NCBI RefSeq assembly: GCF_000742135.1
Contig: NZ_KN046818.1
Location: 372,841 to 436,840, forward strand
Reading direction: 5' to 3'
Source of the DNA: Klebsiella pneumoniae
GTDB lineage: Bacteria > Pseudomonadota > Gammaproteobacteria > Enterobacterales > Enterobacteriaceae
DNA length: 64,000 nt
Position 1 is the stretch's first letter. Every line of letters begins with the position of its first letter. Below the pieces are notes generated by a model. That model made no database searches. It was not told where the DNA came from and saw only the letters and a list, made by a program, of their open reading frames with translations. The translations under genes were made by a program, and so were the position numbers. Shown in pieces: positions 45,946-55,207 of this stretch.

Positions 45946-47508
45946 TTACTTCAGCAGCTTATCCAACATGTTGATATCAGCGTTATTGTGCAGATGCGGC
46001 ACCGTCCAGCCGTTCTGGTCGTACTCGGACAGGCAGCGGTCGACCATCGCCATCATTTTGTCCATATTGCCGGAGCTCTGCGCCTGGCGCAGACACTGCA
46101 GGCGAATTTCATCCTGGCTACCGGAGTAGTTGATCTCATACAGTTCATGGCGGCCGCCGAATTCGCTGCCGATCGCGTCCCACATCAGTTTGAGGATCTT
46201 GATACGTTCAACGTGATCCATACCGTTGGAGCCGCGCACGTACTTCGCCAGATACTGGTCGATCTGCGGGTTGTTCAGATCGCGGGCGCTGGACGGCAGA
46301 TAAATCAGGCCGCTGGTGACGTTGCGCTCGATGATGTTCTTGATCTTGGCGTAGGCCATCGGCGCCATCACGCGATAGGTCTGCAGCGCGGCGTGATCCG
46401 GCAGCCATGCGCCGTTGACCCACGGCGTCGCTTCCGAGCACATGGAATCGCTCAGCGCCCAGAACATGTTGCGCCACGCCACCACTTCGCCAAGGTCGGC
46501 CTGCACGCCGCGGAATTCGAGGGTGCCGGTACATTCCAGAGAGCGCTTCAGCAGGGCGGTGATAAAGTCCAGTTTTACCGCCAGGCGTACGCAGGCCTGC
46601 AGCGGGTACATGCGGGCGAAACCGCCTTCCATGGTCCAGCGACGGCAGCGGTCAAAGTCGCGGTAAATCAGTACGTTCTCCCATGGGATCAGCACCTTAT
46701 CCATCACCAGAATCGCATCGTTCTCGTCGAAACGGCTGGAAAGCGGATAGTCGTACGGCGAGCCGGTTGCACCGGCGACCATCTCATAGGAGGCGCGGGA
46801 GATAAGCTTGACGCCTTCGGCATCCATCGGCGCGACGAACATCAGCGCGAAGTCCGGGTTCTCGCCCATCACCTGCGCGGAGCCGAAGCCGATCATGTTG
46901 TAGTGGGTCAGCGCCGAGTTGGTGGCGACCACTTTCGCGCCGCTAACGATGATCCCGGCATCGGTCTCTTTTTCCAGCTTGATGTAGACGTCCTTCACTT
47001 CATCGGCCGGCTTGTGGCGGTCGATCGGCGGGTTGACGATAGCGTGGTTAAAGTACAGGCCGGTTTCCTGAATGCGGGTGTACCAGTTGCGGGCGTTCTG
47101 CTCGAACTGGCCGTAAAACGCCGGGTTGGCGCCCAGCGCGCAGCCGAAGGCGGCTTTGTAGTCCGGGGTGCGGCCCATCCAGCCGTAGCTTAAGCGCGAC
47201 CACTCGGCGATGGCGTCGCGCTGCTGGCGCAGATCGTCGGCGCTTTTCGCCACGCGGAAGAATTTATGGGTGTAGCCGCCGCTGCCGGTATCGGTGCCCC
47301 AGCACAGGGAATCCTGCATCTCCGGTTTGTGCAGCGCATCGTACAGCTGAGCGACGGAGGCCGCGGCATTACGGAAGGCCGGATGCGTGGTGACGTCTTT
47401 CACGCGCTCGCCGTAGATATAAATTTCGCGGCCATCCTGCAGGCTTTTTAAATACTCTTCGCCAGTTAACGGGCGTTTCGCGTCGGCGCGGAAATCTTCA
47501 GGTTTCAT
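45946..47508 (-). CDS. hpaB: 4-hydroxyphenylacetate 3-monooxygenase, oxygenase component
   Basis: The 520-residue FADH2-dependent monooxygenase hydroxylates 4-hydroxyphenylacetate to homoprotocatechuate (3,4-dihydroxyphenylacetate). The start MKPEDFRADAKRPLTGEEYLKSLQDGREIYIYGERV and full length agree with E. coli W HpaB. Conserved segments include PPIDRHKPADEVKDVYIKLEKETDAGIIVSGAKVVATNSALTHYN and GSNGMDHVERIKILKLMWDAIGSEFGGRHELYE. It and hpaC make an operon with its own promoter in 47509-47733, controlled by HpaA. Confidence 0.97.
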   Translation of the reverse strand: MKPEDFRADAKRPLTGEEYLKSLQDGREIYIYGERVKDVTTHPAFRNAAASVAQLYDALHKPEMQDSLCWGTDTGSGGYTHKFFRVAKSADDLRQQRDAIAEWSRLSYGWMGRTPDYKAAFGCALGANPAFYGQFEQNARNWYTRIQETGLYFNHAIVNPPIDRHKPADEVKDVYIKLEKETDAGIIVSGAKVVATNSALTHYNMIGFGSAQVMGENPDFALMFVAPMDAEGVKLISRASYEMVAGATGSPYDYPLSSRFDENDAILVMDKVLIPWENVLIYRDFDRCRRWTMEGGFARMYPLQACVRLAVKLDFITALLKRSLECTGTLEFRGVQADLGEVVAWRNMFWALSDSMCSEATPWVNGAWLPDHAALQTYRVMAPMAYAKIKNIIERNVTSGLIYLPSSARDLNNPQIDQYLAKYVRGSNGMDHVERIKILKLMWDAIGSEFGGRHELYEINYSGSQDEIRLQCLRQAQSSGNMDKMMAMVDRCLSEYDQNGWTVPHLHNNADINMLDKLLK

Positions 47509-47700
47509 AGGGGCCTCTTCAGTATTTATCGGAATAATGATGTTAAATATATGTTTTGTTTTTGTTGTTTAATTGAAGCGGTTATGGCGCTTGTCGTGAA
47601 GGGACGTTTGCGACAACGGCGGGTACTTTTCAGGCGGGAGTGAATTTTGTGATCTCTGCAACTTTTACCGGCTGGCGCGGCGCTGACCCGCCCTACGGTC

Positions 47701-47732
47701 TGTAGCCCAGGCAAGCGCAGCGCCGCCGGGGT
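47701..47732. repeat. REP-type palindrome between hpaA and hpaB
   Basis: TGTAGCCCAGGCAAGCGCAG...CGCCGCCGGGG is the Klebsiella REP unit, at the hpaA 3' end and upstream of the hpaBC promoter region. Confidence 0.75.
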
Positions 47733-47733
47733 A

Positions 47734-48624
47734 TTACGACACCGGTACTTTTTGCGCCCGGTAGCTGCTGGGCGAGCAGCCGACCTGGCGGCTAAAAAAG
47801 CGCGCAAAATAGGCGGGGTCTTTAAACCCCAGCTGCCAGGCAATCTCATTGACCGCGCTATCGGAAAACAGCAGCAGGCGCTTCGCCTCGCGCAGCTGAC
47901 GGTCAAATATCAGCCGCTTCGGCGAACGGTTGGCGAAGCGGCGACAGATGTCGGTCAACCGCGATTCGGTCAGATGCAGCTCCCTGGCGTAATCCGGTAC
48001 CGTCCAGTGCTGATGGTAGTGGCTGTCGATCATCTGGTTAAAGCGCTGGAATAGCTTCAGCTCGCCGCGCATCCCGCTGGCGGCGTGATCGTCGAGCTTT
48101 GCGTTACGCAGCAGCAGGGTAAAGACCGCCTGCGCCAGTAGCGCCAGGGTATGCTCCCGCCCCGGCAACTGGGCGGTAGATTCCCGGCGAATCAGCTGCC
48201 AGTAGTGGGCCAGCGCCGCCAGCTCGTCGGGTTTATCCGCCAGCGACAGGCAGATCCCCGGCAGGCCGAAGGTCTCCCGCGTGCCGGGATAAAGTACCTC
48301 CAGCAGCGGCCAGATCAGCTCCTCATGGACCGTCAACACATGGCCATCGCTATCGGACTCGGTAATAAAAGCGTGCGGTACCGAGGGCGGCGTTATCACA
48401 AACAGCGGCGCCTGCACCGAATAGCGATGGTCATCAAGCTGCAGCTCAATCTGTCCGGTATCAAGGTAGTGCATCTGGAAATAGCGGTCGTGGCGATGCG
48501 CCTGCATGTCGCGGCCAAAAAAGGCCGCCATGCGGGAGAACGATTGGTAGTGCACCTCTTCGGTACCCAGACTCTCGTCGTAATCTTTATTGATGTCGAT
48601 GTTGGCGATGGAATGCTGGCACAT
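47734..48624 (-). CDS. hpaA: AraC-type activator HpaA
   Basis: The 296-residue regulator senses 4-hydroxyphenylacetate and activates hpaBC. It has a cupin N-terminus (AHRHDRYFQMHYLDTGQIELQLDDHRYSV) and a C-terminal pair of helix-turn-helix motifs (DYARELHLTESRLTDICRRFANRSPKRLIFDRQLREAKRLLLFSDSAVNEIAWQLGFKDPAYFARFFSRQVG). It lies directly after hpaX and before hpaB, the order known in E. coli W. Confidence 0.95.
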   Translation of the reverse strand: MCQHSIANIDINKDYDESLGTEEVHYQSFSRMAAFFGRDMQAHRHDRYFQMHYLDTGQIELQLDDHRYSVQAPLFVITPPSVPHAFITESDSDGHVLTVHEELIWPLLEVLYPGTRETFGLPGICLSLADKPDELAALAHYWQLIRRESTAQLPGREHTLALLAQAVFTLLLRNAKLDDHAASGMRGELKLFQRFNQMIDSHYHQHWTVPDYARELHLTESRLTDICRRFANRSPKRLIFDRQLREAKRLLLFSDSAVNEIAWQLGFKDPAYFARFFSRQVGCSPSSYRAQKVPVS

Positions 48625-48633
48625 ACCCGCTCC

Positions 48634-49989
48634 TTAGTGGCCTTTTTGCGCCGCTAATCCCGGCGCGGCGGCGTCCTCACGCTGGCTCATTGGAATGCGG
48701 GTAAGCACCAGCGCGCCGACGATCAGTAATCCGGCGACAAACCACAGCCCGGAGCTAAAGCTGCCGGTGGTATCGCGCAAAATGCCGATCAACAGCGGGC
48801 TGACGGCAGAGCCGACGTTGCCGATAGCGTTGATCACCGCCAGCGCCACCGCGCGCGACTGCAGGCTGATCACCCGATCCGGGGTGGTCCAGAAAATGGC
48901 CATCGCGGTAAAGGATCCCACCGAAGCCATAATAATGCCGATCAGTTGGATCAGGCTGTGGTGCGTTGCCGAAGCCAGCAGCCAACCCGCCGCGGCGAAC
49001 AGGTAGGGCAGGATGGTATGCATCTTGCGCTCTTTGCGGCGGTCGGATCGGCGGCTCCACCAGATCATGCCGAAAATAGTGCAGAACTGCGGGATCGCCG
49101 CCAGCAGGCCAATCATGATGTTGCTGCTGCCGGTGTTGAAGCTCTGCAGGATCTGCGGCGTCCAGATATTAATGGCGCTGAGGGTATTGGTCAGGCAGAA
49201 GTAGGCGAGGGTATACATCAGCACCGCTGGCGTCAGTACTTCGCGCAGCGTGGAACGCGGCGAAGCCGGGACGATCGCCGCATGTTCCCGTTCGCGATCG
49301 ATCATCGCCTTCAGCGCCTGTTTCTCTTCGTTATCCAGCCAGTTGGCTTTATCCGGCGTGTCGTTGAGGAAGAACCAGGTGACGACGCCGAGCACCACCG
49401 ACGGCAGGCCTTCCAGCAGAAATAGCCATTGCCAGCCTTTCAGGTTCCACAGGCCGTCGAGCGCCAGAATATAGCCGGAAAGTATCGAGCCGAGCATCAT
49501 GGTCACCGGCATGGCGATCATAAACAGGGCGTTGGCGCGGGCGCGATGGTAGGCCGGGAACCACCAGGTCAGATAGACGAGGATCCCCGGTAGAAAACCG
49601 GCCTCGGCGATGCCGACCAGCATGCGCAGGATGTACAGCGTATGCGGGCTGGTGGCGAACATGGTGCAGGTCGAGGCGATCCCCCAGACCACCATGATCC
49701 CGGCGATCCAGCGGCGCGCGCCAACTTTCGCCAGCATGATATTGCTGGGGATCCCGCACAGCACGTAGGTGACGTAGAACAGCGTCGCCGCCAGGCCGAA
49801 CATGGTGGAGGTCAGGCCGAGATCTTTACCCATCGTCAGGCCGGCGAAGCCGATATTAATTCGATCCAAAAATGAGAAAACAAAGAGAACAAACAGGAAG
49901 GTAATCAGGCGGCGGAACAGCTTTTTGATCACCCGGTTTTCTACTTCAACGGCTTTATTATCATTGTGTTGCAGGGTAGAGGTAGTCAT
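48634..49989 (-). CDS. hpaX: 4-hydroxyphenylacetate MFS transporter HpaX
   Basis: The 451-residue protein has twelve membrane helices of the anion:cation symporter MFS family, with motif LDRINIGFAGLTMGKDLGL after the first helix and RMLVGIAEAGFLPGILVYLTWWFP. It imports 4-hydroxyphenylacetate. I start at ATG 49989 because GGAG lies six bases before it; the ATG at 50001 lacks this. It follows hpaI with 22 bases between and precedes hpaA. Confidence 0.94.
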   Translation of the reverse strand: MTTSTLQHNDNKAVEVENRVIKKLFRRLITFLFVLFVFSFLDRINIGFAGLTMGKDLGLTSTMFGLAATLFYVTYVLCGIPSNIMLAKVGARRWIAGIMVVWGIASTCTMFATSPHTLYILRMLVGIAEAGFLPGILVYLTWWFPAYHRARANALFMIAMPVTMMLGSILSGYILALDGLWNLKGWQWLFLLEGLPSVVLGVVTWFFLNDTPDKANWLDNEEKQALKAMIDREREHAAIVPASPRSTLREVLTPAVLMYTLAYFCLTNTLSAINIWTPQILQSFNTGSSNIMIGLLAAIPQFCTIFGMIWWSRRSDRRKERKMHTILPYLFAAAGWLLASATHHSLIQLIGIIMASVGSFTAMAIFWTTPDRVISLQSRAVALAVINAIGNVGSAVSPLLIGILRDTTGSFSSGLWFVAGLLIVGALVLTRIPMSQREDAAAPGLAAQKGH

Positions 49990-50010
49990 GTTGCGCTCCA
50001 CATTATCCGT

Positions 50011-50808
50011 TCAATAGACGGATTTATTGTTATCGGTTGTGGTGGTTGCGTTGTGGGTAAACCGGGCCGCCAGCGCTTCTGCGCCGCGGGCCAGCAGGGT
50101 GGTATCGACGCCGACGGCGACGAACAGCGCGCCCAGTTCGAGATAGCGTTTCGCCAGCTGTTCATTGGCCATCAGGATCCCCGGCGCCTTGCCGGCCTGA
50201 CGGATTTGCTGGATGGCATCTTCAATGGCGGCCTGCACTTCCGGGTGCTGCGGATTGCCGCCGTGACCCATATCAGCGCTGAGATCCGCCGGGCCGATAA
50301 ACACACCATCCACCCCGTCGACATCGAGGATCTGCGACAGATTTTTCAGCGCTTCGCGAGTCTCAATCTGTACCAGCACGCACATGGCGTCATTGGCCTG
50401 GTGGATATAATCCGGGACGCGATTCCAGCGTGAGGCGCGGGCCAGCGCGCTGCCGACGCCGCGAATGCCGGCAGGCGGGTAGCGGGTGGCTCTGACCGCC
50501 AGCCGCGCTTCTTCGGCGTTCTGCACCATCGGCACCAGCAGGGTTTGCACGCCGACGTCCAGCAGTTGTTTAATTTGTACCGGATCGTTCCACGACGGAC
50601 GCACCACCGGCTGGCTGGGGTAGGGCGCAATGGCCTGAAGCTGGGTCAGCACCGTTGGTACATTGTTGGGCGCGTGTTCGCCGTCGATCAGCAGCCAGTC
50701 GAAGCCCGCGCCGGCCAGCAGTTCGGCGCTGTAGCTGCTGCACAGTCCAAGCCACAGGCCGATTTGCGGACGGCCCGCTTTTAAGGCGTCTTTAAAGGCG
50801 TTATTCAT
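50011..50808 (-). CDS. hpaI: 4-hydroxy-2-oxo-heptane-1,7-dioate aldolase HpaI
   Basis: This 265-residue class II aldolase cleaves 4-hydroxy-2-oxoheptanedioate to pyruvate and succinate semialdehyde, the last step of the pathway. Conserved motifs are [66 protein letters not shown] and [16 protein letters not shown]. The start at 50808 has AGGAG seven bases upstream; the longer frame upstream is noise. Succinate semialdehyde is then oxidised by a dehydrogenase such as Sad. Confidence 0.97.
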   Translation of the reverse strand: MNNAFKDALKAGRPQIGLWLGLCSSYSAELLAGAGFDWLLIDGEHAPNNVPTVLTQLQAIAPYPSQPVVRPSWNDPVQIKQLLDVGVQTLLVPMVQNAEEARLAVRATRYPPAGIRGVGSALARASRWNRVPDYIHQANDAMCVLVQIETREALKNLSQILDVDGVDGVFIGPADLSADMGHGGNPQHPEVQAAIEDAIQQIRQAGKAPGILMANEQLAKRYLELGALFVAVGVDTTLLARGAEALAARFTHNATTTTDNNKSVY

Positions 50809-50818
50809 GGTGTTTCTC

Positions 50819-51622
50819 CTAGACAAACCGGCAGCTGATGACGCCCATGTTGCCGTAGTCGACGTGGAAGGTATCGCCCTTGCGCGCCGGGACCGGGCGG
50901 GTGAAGGAGCCGCCGAGGATAATCTGCCCGGCTTCGAGCTGGACATCGTACGGCGCCAGCTTGTTGGCCAGCCAGGCCACGCCGTTGGCCGGATGATTGA
51001 GTACGCCCGCGGCGACGCCGGTCTCTTCAATTACGCCGTTGCGATACAGCAGGGCGGAGATCCAGCGCAGGTCGAGCTCGTCCGGTTTAATCGGCCGGCC
51101 GCCGAGGATCACCCCGGCGTTGGCGGCGTTGTCGGAGATGGTGTCGAACACTTTGCGCGGACGCTGGGTTTCCGGGTCGATGTTGTGGCAGCGCGCGTCG
51201 ATAAGCTCCAGCGCCGGGATAACGTAGTCGGTGGCGTTGTAGACATCAAACAGCGTACAGTTCGGGCCGCGCAGCGGTTTGGCCAGCACGAAGGCCAGCT
51301 CGACTTCGATACGCGGAACGATAAAGCGGTCGGTGGGAATATCGCTGCCGTCGTGGAAGAACATATCGTCGAGCAGCGCGCCGTAGTCCGGCTCGCTGAT
51401 CTGCGAACTGGCCTGCATCGCTTTAGAGGTCAGGCCGATCTTGTGGCCTTTGAGCACGCGGCCTTCGGCGATCTTCATCTCGACCCACTCGCGCTGGACG
51501 GCGTAGGCGTCCTCAATGGTGATCGACGGATAATCCAGCGAGATCGCGCGGATCTGTTCACGCTGCTTTTCGGCCTGGTTCAGCCGCTGGGCAATCAGGG
51601 TACGGGTCTGTTTATCGAGCAT
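50819..51622 (-). CDS. hpaH: 2-oxo-hept-4-ene-1,7-dioate hydratase HpaH
   Basis: The 267-residue hydratase of the FAH/MhpD superfamily adds water to 2-oxohept-4-ene-1,7-dioate. Motifs are [37 protein letters not shown], and [30 protein letters not shown], where the acidic metal ligands are present. It is separated from hpaI by ten bases. A gap of 108 bases with two REP units separates it from hpaF upstream. Confidence 0.97.
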   Translation of the reverse strand: MLDKQTRTLIAQRLNQAEKQREQIRAISLDYPSITIEDAYAVQREWVEMKIAEGRVLKGHKIGLTSKAMQASSQISEPDYGALLDDMFFHDGSDIPTDRFIVPRIEVELAFVLAKPLRGPNCTLFDVYNATDYVIPALELIDARCHNIDPETQRPRKVFDTISDNAANAGVILGGRPIKPDELDLRWISALLYRNGVIEETGVAAGVLNHPANGVAWLANKLAPYDVQLEAGQIILGGSFTRPVPARKGDTFHVDYGNMGVISCRFV

Positions 51623-51645
51623 AGTGATTCCTGTGGCATTGTATT

Positions 51646-51720
51646 GCCGGATGGCGCTTCGCTTATCCGGCCTACAAATTCATGGCCGTTGTAGGCCCGG
51701 TAAGCGCAGCGCCACCGGGC
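51646..51720. repeat. Two REP units in the hpaF-hpaH gap
   Basis: Unit one, GCCGGATGGCGCTTCGCTTA..TCCGGCCTAC, is 51646-51675. Unit two, GTAGGCCCGGTAAGCGCAGC..GCCACCGGGC, is 51691-51720. They have the E. coli and Klebsiella core forms respectively and may reduce expression of hpaH and hpaI downstream. Confidence 0.8.
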
Positions 51721-51730
51721 AATTTGCACA

Positions 51731-52111
51731 TTATTTAAATAACGCGTGCACGTTGTTTTGTTTGTAGTTCAGCGTCGGGTCGAGCTCTTCCATGGCGAAC
51801 GACAGCGCCAGATAGCGGCTCTCCATTAGCGTCGCGAAGTGGGATTTGATCAGCGCGAACAGCATATCTCCCACGTCCTGACGGCTCTCCAGGCTGCGCC
51901 CGGCGCCGATCTTCAGGGTCATATGCACGAAAGCGTAATCCTGCCTGCCGTCGGCCATCTGCCAGGTATCCAGCCAGTGGGCGCGGCTGCGGATCCCACC
52001 GATCGGAAAGATGCCGGTGGCGGCCAGCGCCTCGTTGACTTTGGCGAACAGCCCAGGCAGATCGGCCTGCTCGCGGATGTTGTCGGTACATTCGGCGATA
52101 AAATGCGGCAT
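51731..52111 (-). CDS. hpaF: 5-carboxymethyl-2-hydroxymuconate isomerase HpaF
   Basis: This 126-residue tautomerase-superfamily enzyme carries out the isomerisation of 5-carboxymethyl-2-hydroxymuconate. The N-terminal Pro (after Met removal, MPHFIAECTDNIREQADL) is the catalytic base. Its length matches the family, and it is located ten bases downstream of hpaD. Confidence 0.95.
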   Translation of the reverse strand: MPHFIAECTDNIREQADLPGLFAKVNEALAATGIFPIGGIRSRAHWLDTWQMADGRQDYAFVHMTLKIGAGRSLESRQDVGDMLFALIKSHFATLMESRYLALSFAMEELDPTLNYKQNNVHALFK

Positions 52112-52120
52112 GGGGCCCCC

Positions 52121-52978
52121 TTACGCCTGCGCTGGCAACGGGAACACGGCGTTAACCTGGCCGGTACCGGAGCTGGCGAATAGCTCGGTGATAAACTCCA
52201 CCTTGCCGTCGTATTTATCCCAACCCAGCAGGCCGAGCAGCATCACCGTGTCGTGCATGTTGCCTTCGCCGTAGCAGTAGTCGGCATACTCCGGCAGCAT
52301 GGTGCAGAACTCTTTGAATTTGCCCTCGCGCCACAGCTTCACCACCCGCTCATCCATCTGATGATCAAACTCGCGGGTGTAGCTGTTCATCCCCTCTTCG
52401 GCGCGCTGGTCATCGATAAAGCGGTGCGACAGCGAACCGCTGGCCAGCACCGCCACGGTGCCGTCGTATTTCTCAATGGCTTTGAGGATCGCTTCGCCCA
52501 GCCTGCGGCTATCGGCAAAGTCGTGAACGGTACAGAAAGCAGAGATAGATACCACCTTGAAGTGCTTATCGCTGTTCATGTAGCGCATCGGCACCAGGGT
52601 GCCGTACTCCAGCTTCAGGCTGGGAATATTGTGCGCTTTGGCACGCACCCCGAGCTTCACCGCCTCGTCGGCGATAAGCTGGCCCAGCTCCGGGTTGCCG
52701 TCGTAGTCGTAGGTCATGTCGCGAATGAAATGCGGCAGTTCGTTACTGGTGTAGACGCCCTGAAAATGGTCGGCGCAGTTGATGTGGTAGGCGCTGTTGA
52801 CCAGCCAGTGGGTATCAAACACGATGATGGTATCGACGCCCATTTCACGGCAGCGCTTGCCAATTTCTTTATGCCCGTCGATCGCGCCCTGACGGCAGCC
52901 GTGGTTTTTCCCCGGCAGCTCAGACAGATACATCGACGGCACGTGAGTGATTTTTGCTGCTAACGCTAACTTACCCAT
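52121..52978 (-). CDS. hpaD: Homoprotocatechuate 2,3-dioxygenase HpaD
   Basis: The 285-residue extradiol ring-cleavage dioxygenase (LigB-type, class III) opens 3,4-dihydroxyphenylacetate. The iron-ligand histidines are seen in ITHVPSMYLSELPGKNHG and DTHWLVNSAYHINCADHF, and other conserved segments are HNIPSLKLEYGTLVPMRYM and ASGSLSHRFIDD. It lies one base after the hpaE stop and forms part of the hpaGEDFHI operon. Confidence 0.96.
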   Translation of the reverse strand: MGKLALAAKITHVPSMYLSELPGKNHGCRQGAIDGHKEIGKRCREMGVDTIIVFDTHWLVNSAYHINCADHFQGVYTSNELPHFIRDMTYDYDGNPELGQLIADEAVKLGVRAKAHNIPSLKLEYGTLVPMRYMNSDKHFKVVSISAFCTVHDFADSRRLGEAILKAIEKYDGTVAVLASGSLSHRFIDDQRAEEGMNSYTREFDHQMDERVVKLWREGKFKEFCTMLPEYADYCYGEGNMHDTVMLLGLLGWDKYDGKVEFITELFASSGTGQVNAVFPLPAQA

Positions 52979-52979
52979 A

Positions 52980-54446
52980 TCAGACTCCCCATTTCGGGAT
53001 CGGATGGTCGCCCATCGAGATGCAGACGTTTTTCATTTCGGCGAACACTTCAAAGCTGTACTCGCCGCCTTCGCGGCCGGTGCCGGAGGCCTTCACGCCG
53101 CCGAACGGCTGACGCAGGTCGCGCACGTTCTGGGTGTTGACGAACACCATCCCGGCTTCAATACCGCGCGCCAGACGCAGCACTTTGCTGACGTCCTGGG
53201 TCCAGATATACGACGCCAGGCCGTATTCCACATCGTTCGCCAGGCGCAGCCCTTCCGCTTCGTCTTTGAACGGCAGCAGGCAGGCGACCGGGCCAAAAAT
53301 CTCTTCCTGGGCGACGCGCATACGGTTGTCGACATCCGCCAGCACCGTCGGGCGCAGGAAGTTGCCGGCTTTCAGATGCGCCGGCAGGTCGGACGGTTTA
53401 TCCGCGCCGCCGGCCAGCAGGGTGGCCCCCTCTTCGATGCCGAGGCGAATGTAGCCGGACACTTTCTCCCAGTGCTGCTGGCTAATCAGCGCGCCGACCT
53501 GGGTGTTCGGATCGGTCGGATCGCCTACGCGCAGGCGATTGGCGCGCTCGGCGAAGCGTTTAACGAACTCGGGGTAGATACTCTGCTGAATAAAGATGCG
53601 CGAGCCGGCGGTGCAGCGTTCGCCGTTGATCGAGAAGATGGTGAACAGCGCGGCGTCAAGCGCGCGCTCGATATCGGCATCTTCAAAAATCAGCACCGGC
53701 GATTTTCCGCCCAGCTCCATGGAGTACTTTTTCAGACCGGCGTTTTTCATGATGTTGCGGCCGGTGGCGGTGCCGCCGGTGAAGGAGACGGCGCGCACAT
53801 CATGATGGCGCACCAGCGCGTCGCCGGCGGTGGCGCCGTAGCCCTGCACCACATTGAGTACGCCAGCCGGGATCCCGGCTTCCAGCGCCAGCTCGCCCAG
53901 ACGATCGGCGGTCAGCGGCGACAGTTCGGACATTTTCAGCACCGCGGTATTCCCCAGCGCCAGGCACGGCGCCACCTTCCAGGTGGCGGTCATAAACGGC
54001 ACGTTCCACGGCGACACCAGCGCGCAGACGCCAACCGGCTGCACGAGGGTGTAGTTCAGCATCTTGTCGTCGACCGGATAGGTCTTGCCGTTCATCTGCT
54101 GGCATACTTCGGCGAAAAATTCGAAATTGTGTGAGGCGCGCGGGATCAACACGTTTTTGGTCTGGTGGATCGGCAGGCCGGTATCGGCGGTTTCCATCGC
54201 CGCGATCTCCGGGACGTTCTGATCGATCAGATCCCCCAGGCGGCGCATCAGGCGCGCGCGCTCTTTCATCGGCAGGTTAGCCCACTTCGGGAAGGCCTCT
54301 TTCGCCGCCGCCACCGCCTGGTTTATTTCGGCTTCACCGCCGGAGGCGACTTCCGCCAGTACCTCGCCGGTGGCCGGGTTGGTGGTATGAAAATAGTCTG
54401 CGCCGGCAACGTTTTTACCGTTGATCCAATGGTTAATCTTTTTCAT
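52980..54446 (-). CDS. hpaE: 5-carboxymethyl-2-hydroxymuconate semialdehyde dehydrogenase HpaE
   Basis: The 488-residue NAD-dependent aldehyde dehydrogenase has SPWNVPFMTATWKVAPCLALGNTAVLK, FTGGTATGRNIM, MELGGKSPVLIFEDAD (Glu) and NGERCTAGSRIFIQ (Cys nucleophile). It oxidises the ring-opened semialdehyde. It overlaps hpaG2 by four bases (ATGA, 54443-54446), so the operon is translationally linked. Confidence 0.97.
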   Translation of the reverse strand: MKKINHWINGKNVAGADYFHTTNPATGEVLAEVASGGEAEINQAVAAAKEAFPKWANLPMKERARLMRRLGDLIDQNVPEIAAMETADTGLPIHQTKNVLIPRASHNFEFFAEVCQQMNGKTYPVDDKMLNYTLVQPVGVCALVSPWNVPFMTATWKVAPCLALGNTAVLKMSELSPLTADRLGELALEAGIPAGVLNVVQGYGATAGDALVRHHDVRAVSFTGGTATGRNIMKNAGLKKYSMELGGKSPVLIFEDADIERALDAALFTIFSINGERCTAGSRIFIQQSIYPEFVKRFAERANRLRVGDPTDPNTQVGALISQQHWEKVSGYIRLGIEEGATLLAGGADKPSDLPAHLKAGNFLRPTVLADVDNRMRVAQEEIFGPVACLLPFKDEAEGLRLANDVEYGLASYIWTQDVSKVLRLARGIEAGMVFVNTQNVRDLRQPFGGVKASGTGREGGEYSFEVFAEMKNVCISMGDHPIPKWGV

Positions 54447-55207
54447 GACAGTGTCTCCTCATACGCTTGCTGGCTGATGATATGGTTGACCAGGCGGCCC
54501 ACGCCCTCGACTTCAACGATCACCTCATCGCCCGGCACCACATCGGATAGCCCTTTCGGCGTGCCGGTGGCGATCATGTCGCCCGGTTGCAGGGTCATAA
54601 ATTCGCTTAAATAAGCGATGAGGAACGGGATGCTGAAGATCAGATCGGCGGTGGTGCCCTGCTGGCGCAGTTCGCCGTTGACCCAGGTGCGTAGGGCCAG
54701 ATTATGCGGATCCGGGATCGCCTCTTTGGCGACGATCCACGGGCCGATCGGCGTCAGGGTGTCGCGGCTTTTCACCCGCAGGTTCGGGCGGTAGTAGTTT
54801 TCCAGATAGTCGCGGATCGCGTAGTCGTTGCACAGGGTATAGCCAGCGACATAATCCATAGCCTCGGCTTCGCTGACGCGGCGCGCGGTTTTCCCAATCA
54901 CCACCACCAGTTCGGCTTCGTAGTGCATGTATTCGACGTTATCCGGGCGTACCGACTGCTGCTGGTGGCCAGTAAAGGTGTTCGGCGCTTTGATAAACAC
55001 CAACGGCTCGGTTGGCGGTTTAAATTCCAGCTCGCTGGCGTGATCGGCGTAATTCAGCCCCAGCGCGAACAGCGTGCCGTCGGCGGGCGGCAGCCAGCGG
55101 AATTCACCTTCTTTTAATACCGTGCCATCGTCCAGGCGCACCTGGTCGCGTTCATTGACCAGCACGTCGCGTACCTGTCCTTGCCATTCAATGCGTGCCT
55201 GTTTCAT
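54443..55207 (-). CDS. hpaG2: HpaG C-terminal subunit (isomerase/decarboxylase)
   Basis: The 254-residue FAH-fold protein is the C-terminal half of the bifunctional HpaG. Family motifs are GLNYADHASELEFKPPTEPLVFIK, YEAELVVVIGKTARRVSEAEAMDYVAGYTLCNDYAIRD and MIATGTPKGLSDVVPGDEV. It decarboxylates 5-oxopent-3-ene-1,2,5-tricarboxylate and isomerises the product together with HpaG1. E. coli W encodes both halves in one 429-residue chain; here the two are separate genes with an ATGA overlap at 55204-55207. Confidence 0.95.
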   Translation of the reverse strand: MKQARIEWQGQVRDVLVNERDQVRLDDGTVLKEGEFRWLPPADGTLFALGLNYADHASELEFKPPTEPLVFIKAPNTFTGHQQQSVRPDNVEYMHYEAELVVVIGKTARRVSEAEAMDYVAGYTLCNDYAIRDYLENYYRPNLRVKSRDTLTPIGPWIVAKEAIPDPHNLALRTWVNGELRQQGTTADLIFSIPFLIAYLSEFMTLQPGDMIATGTPKGLSDVVPGDEVIVEVEGVGRLVNHIISQQAYEETLS

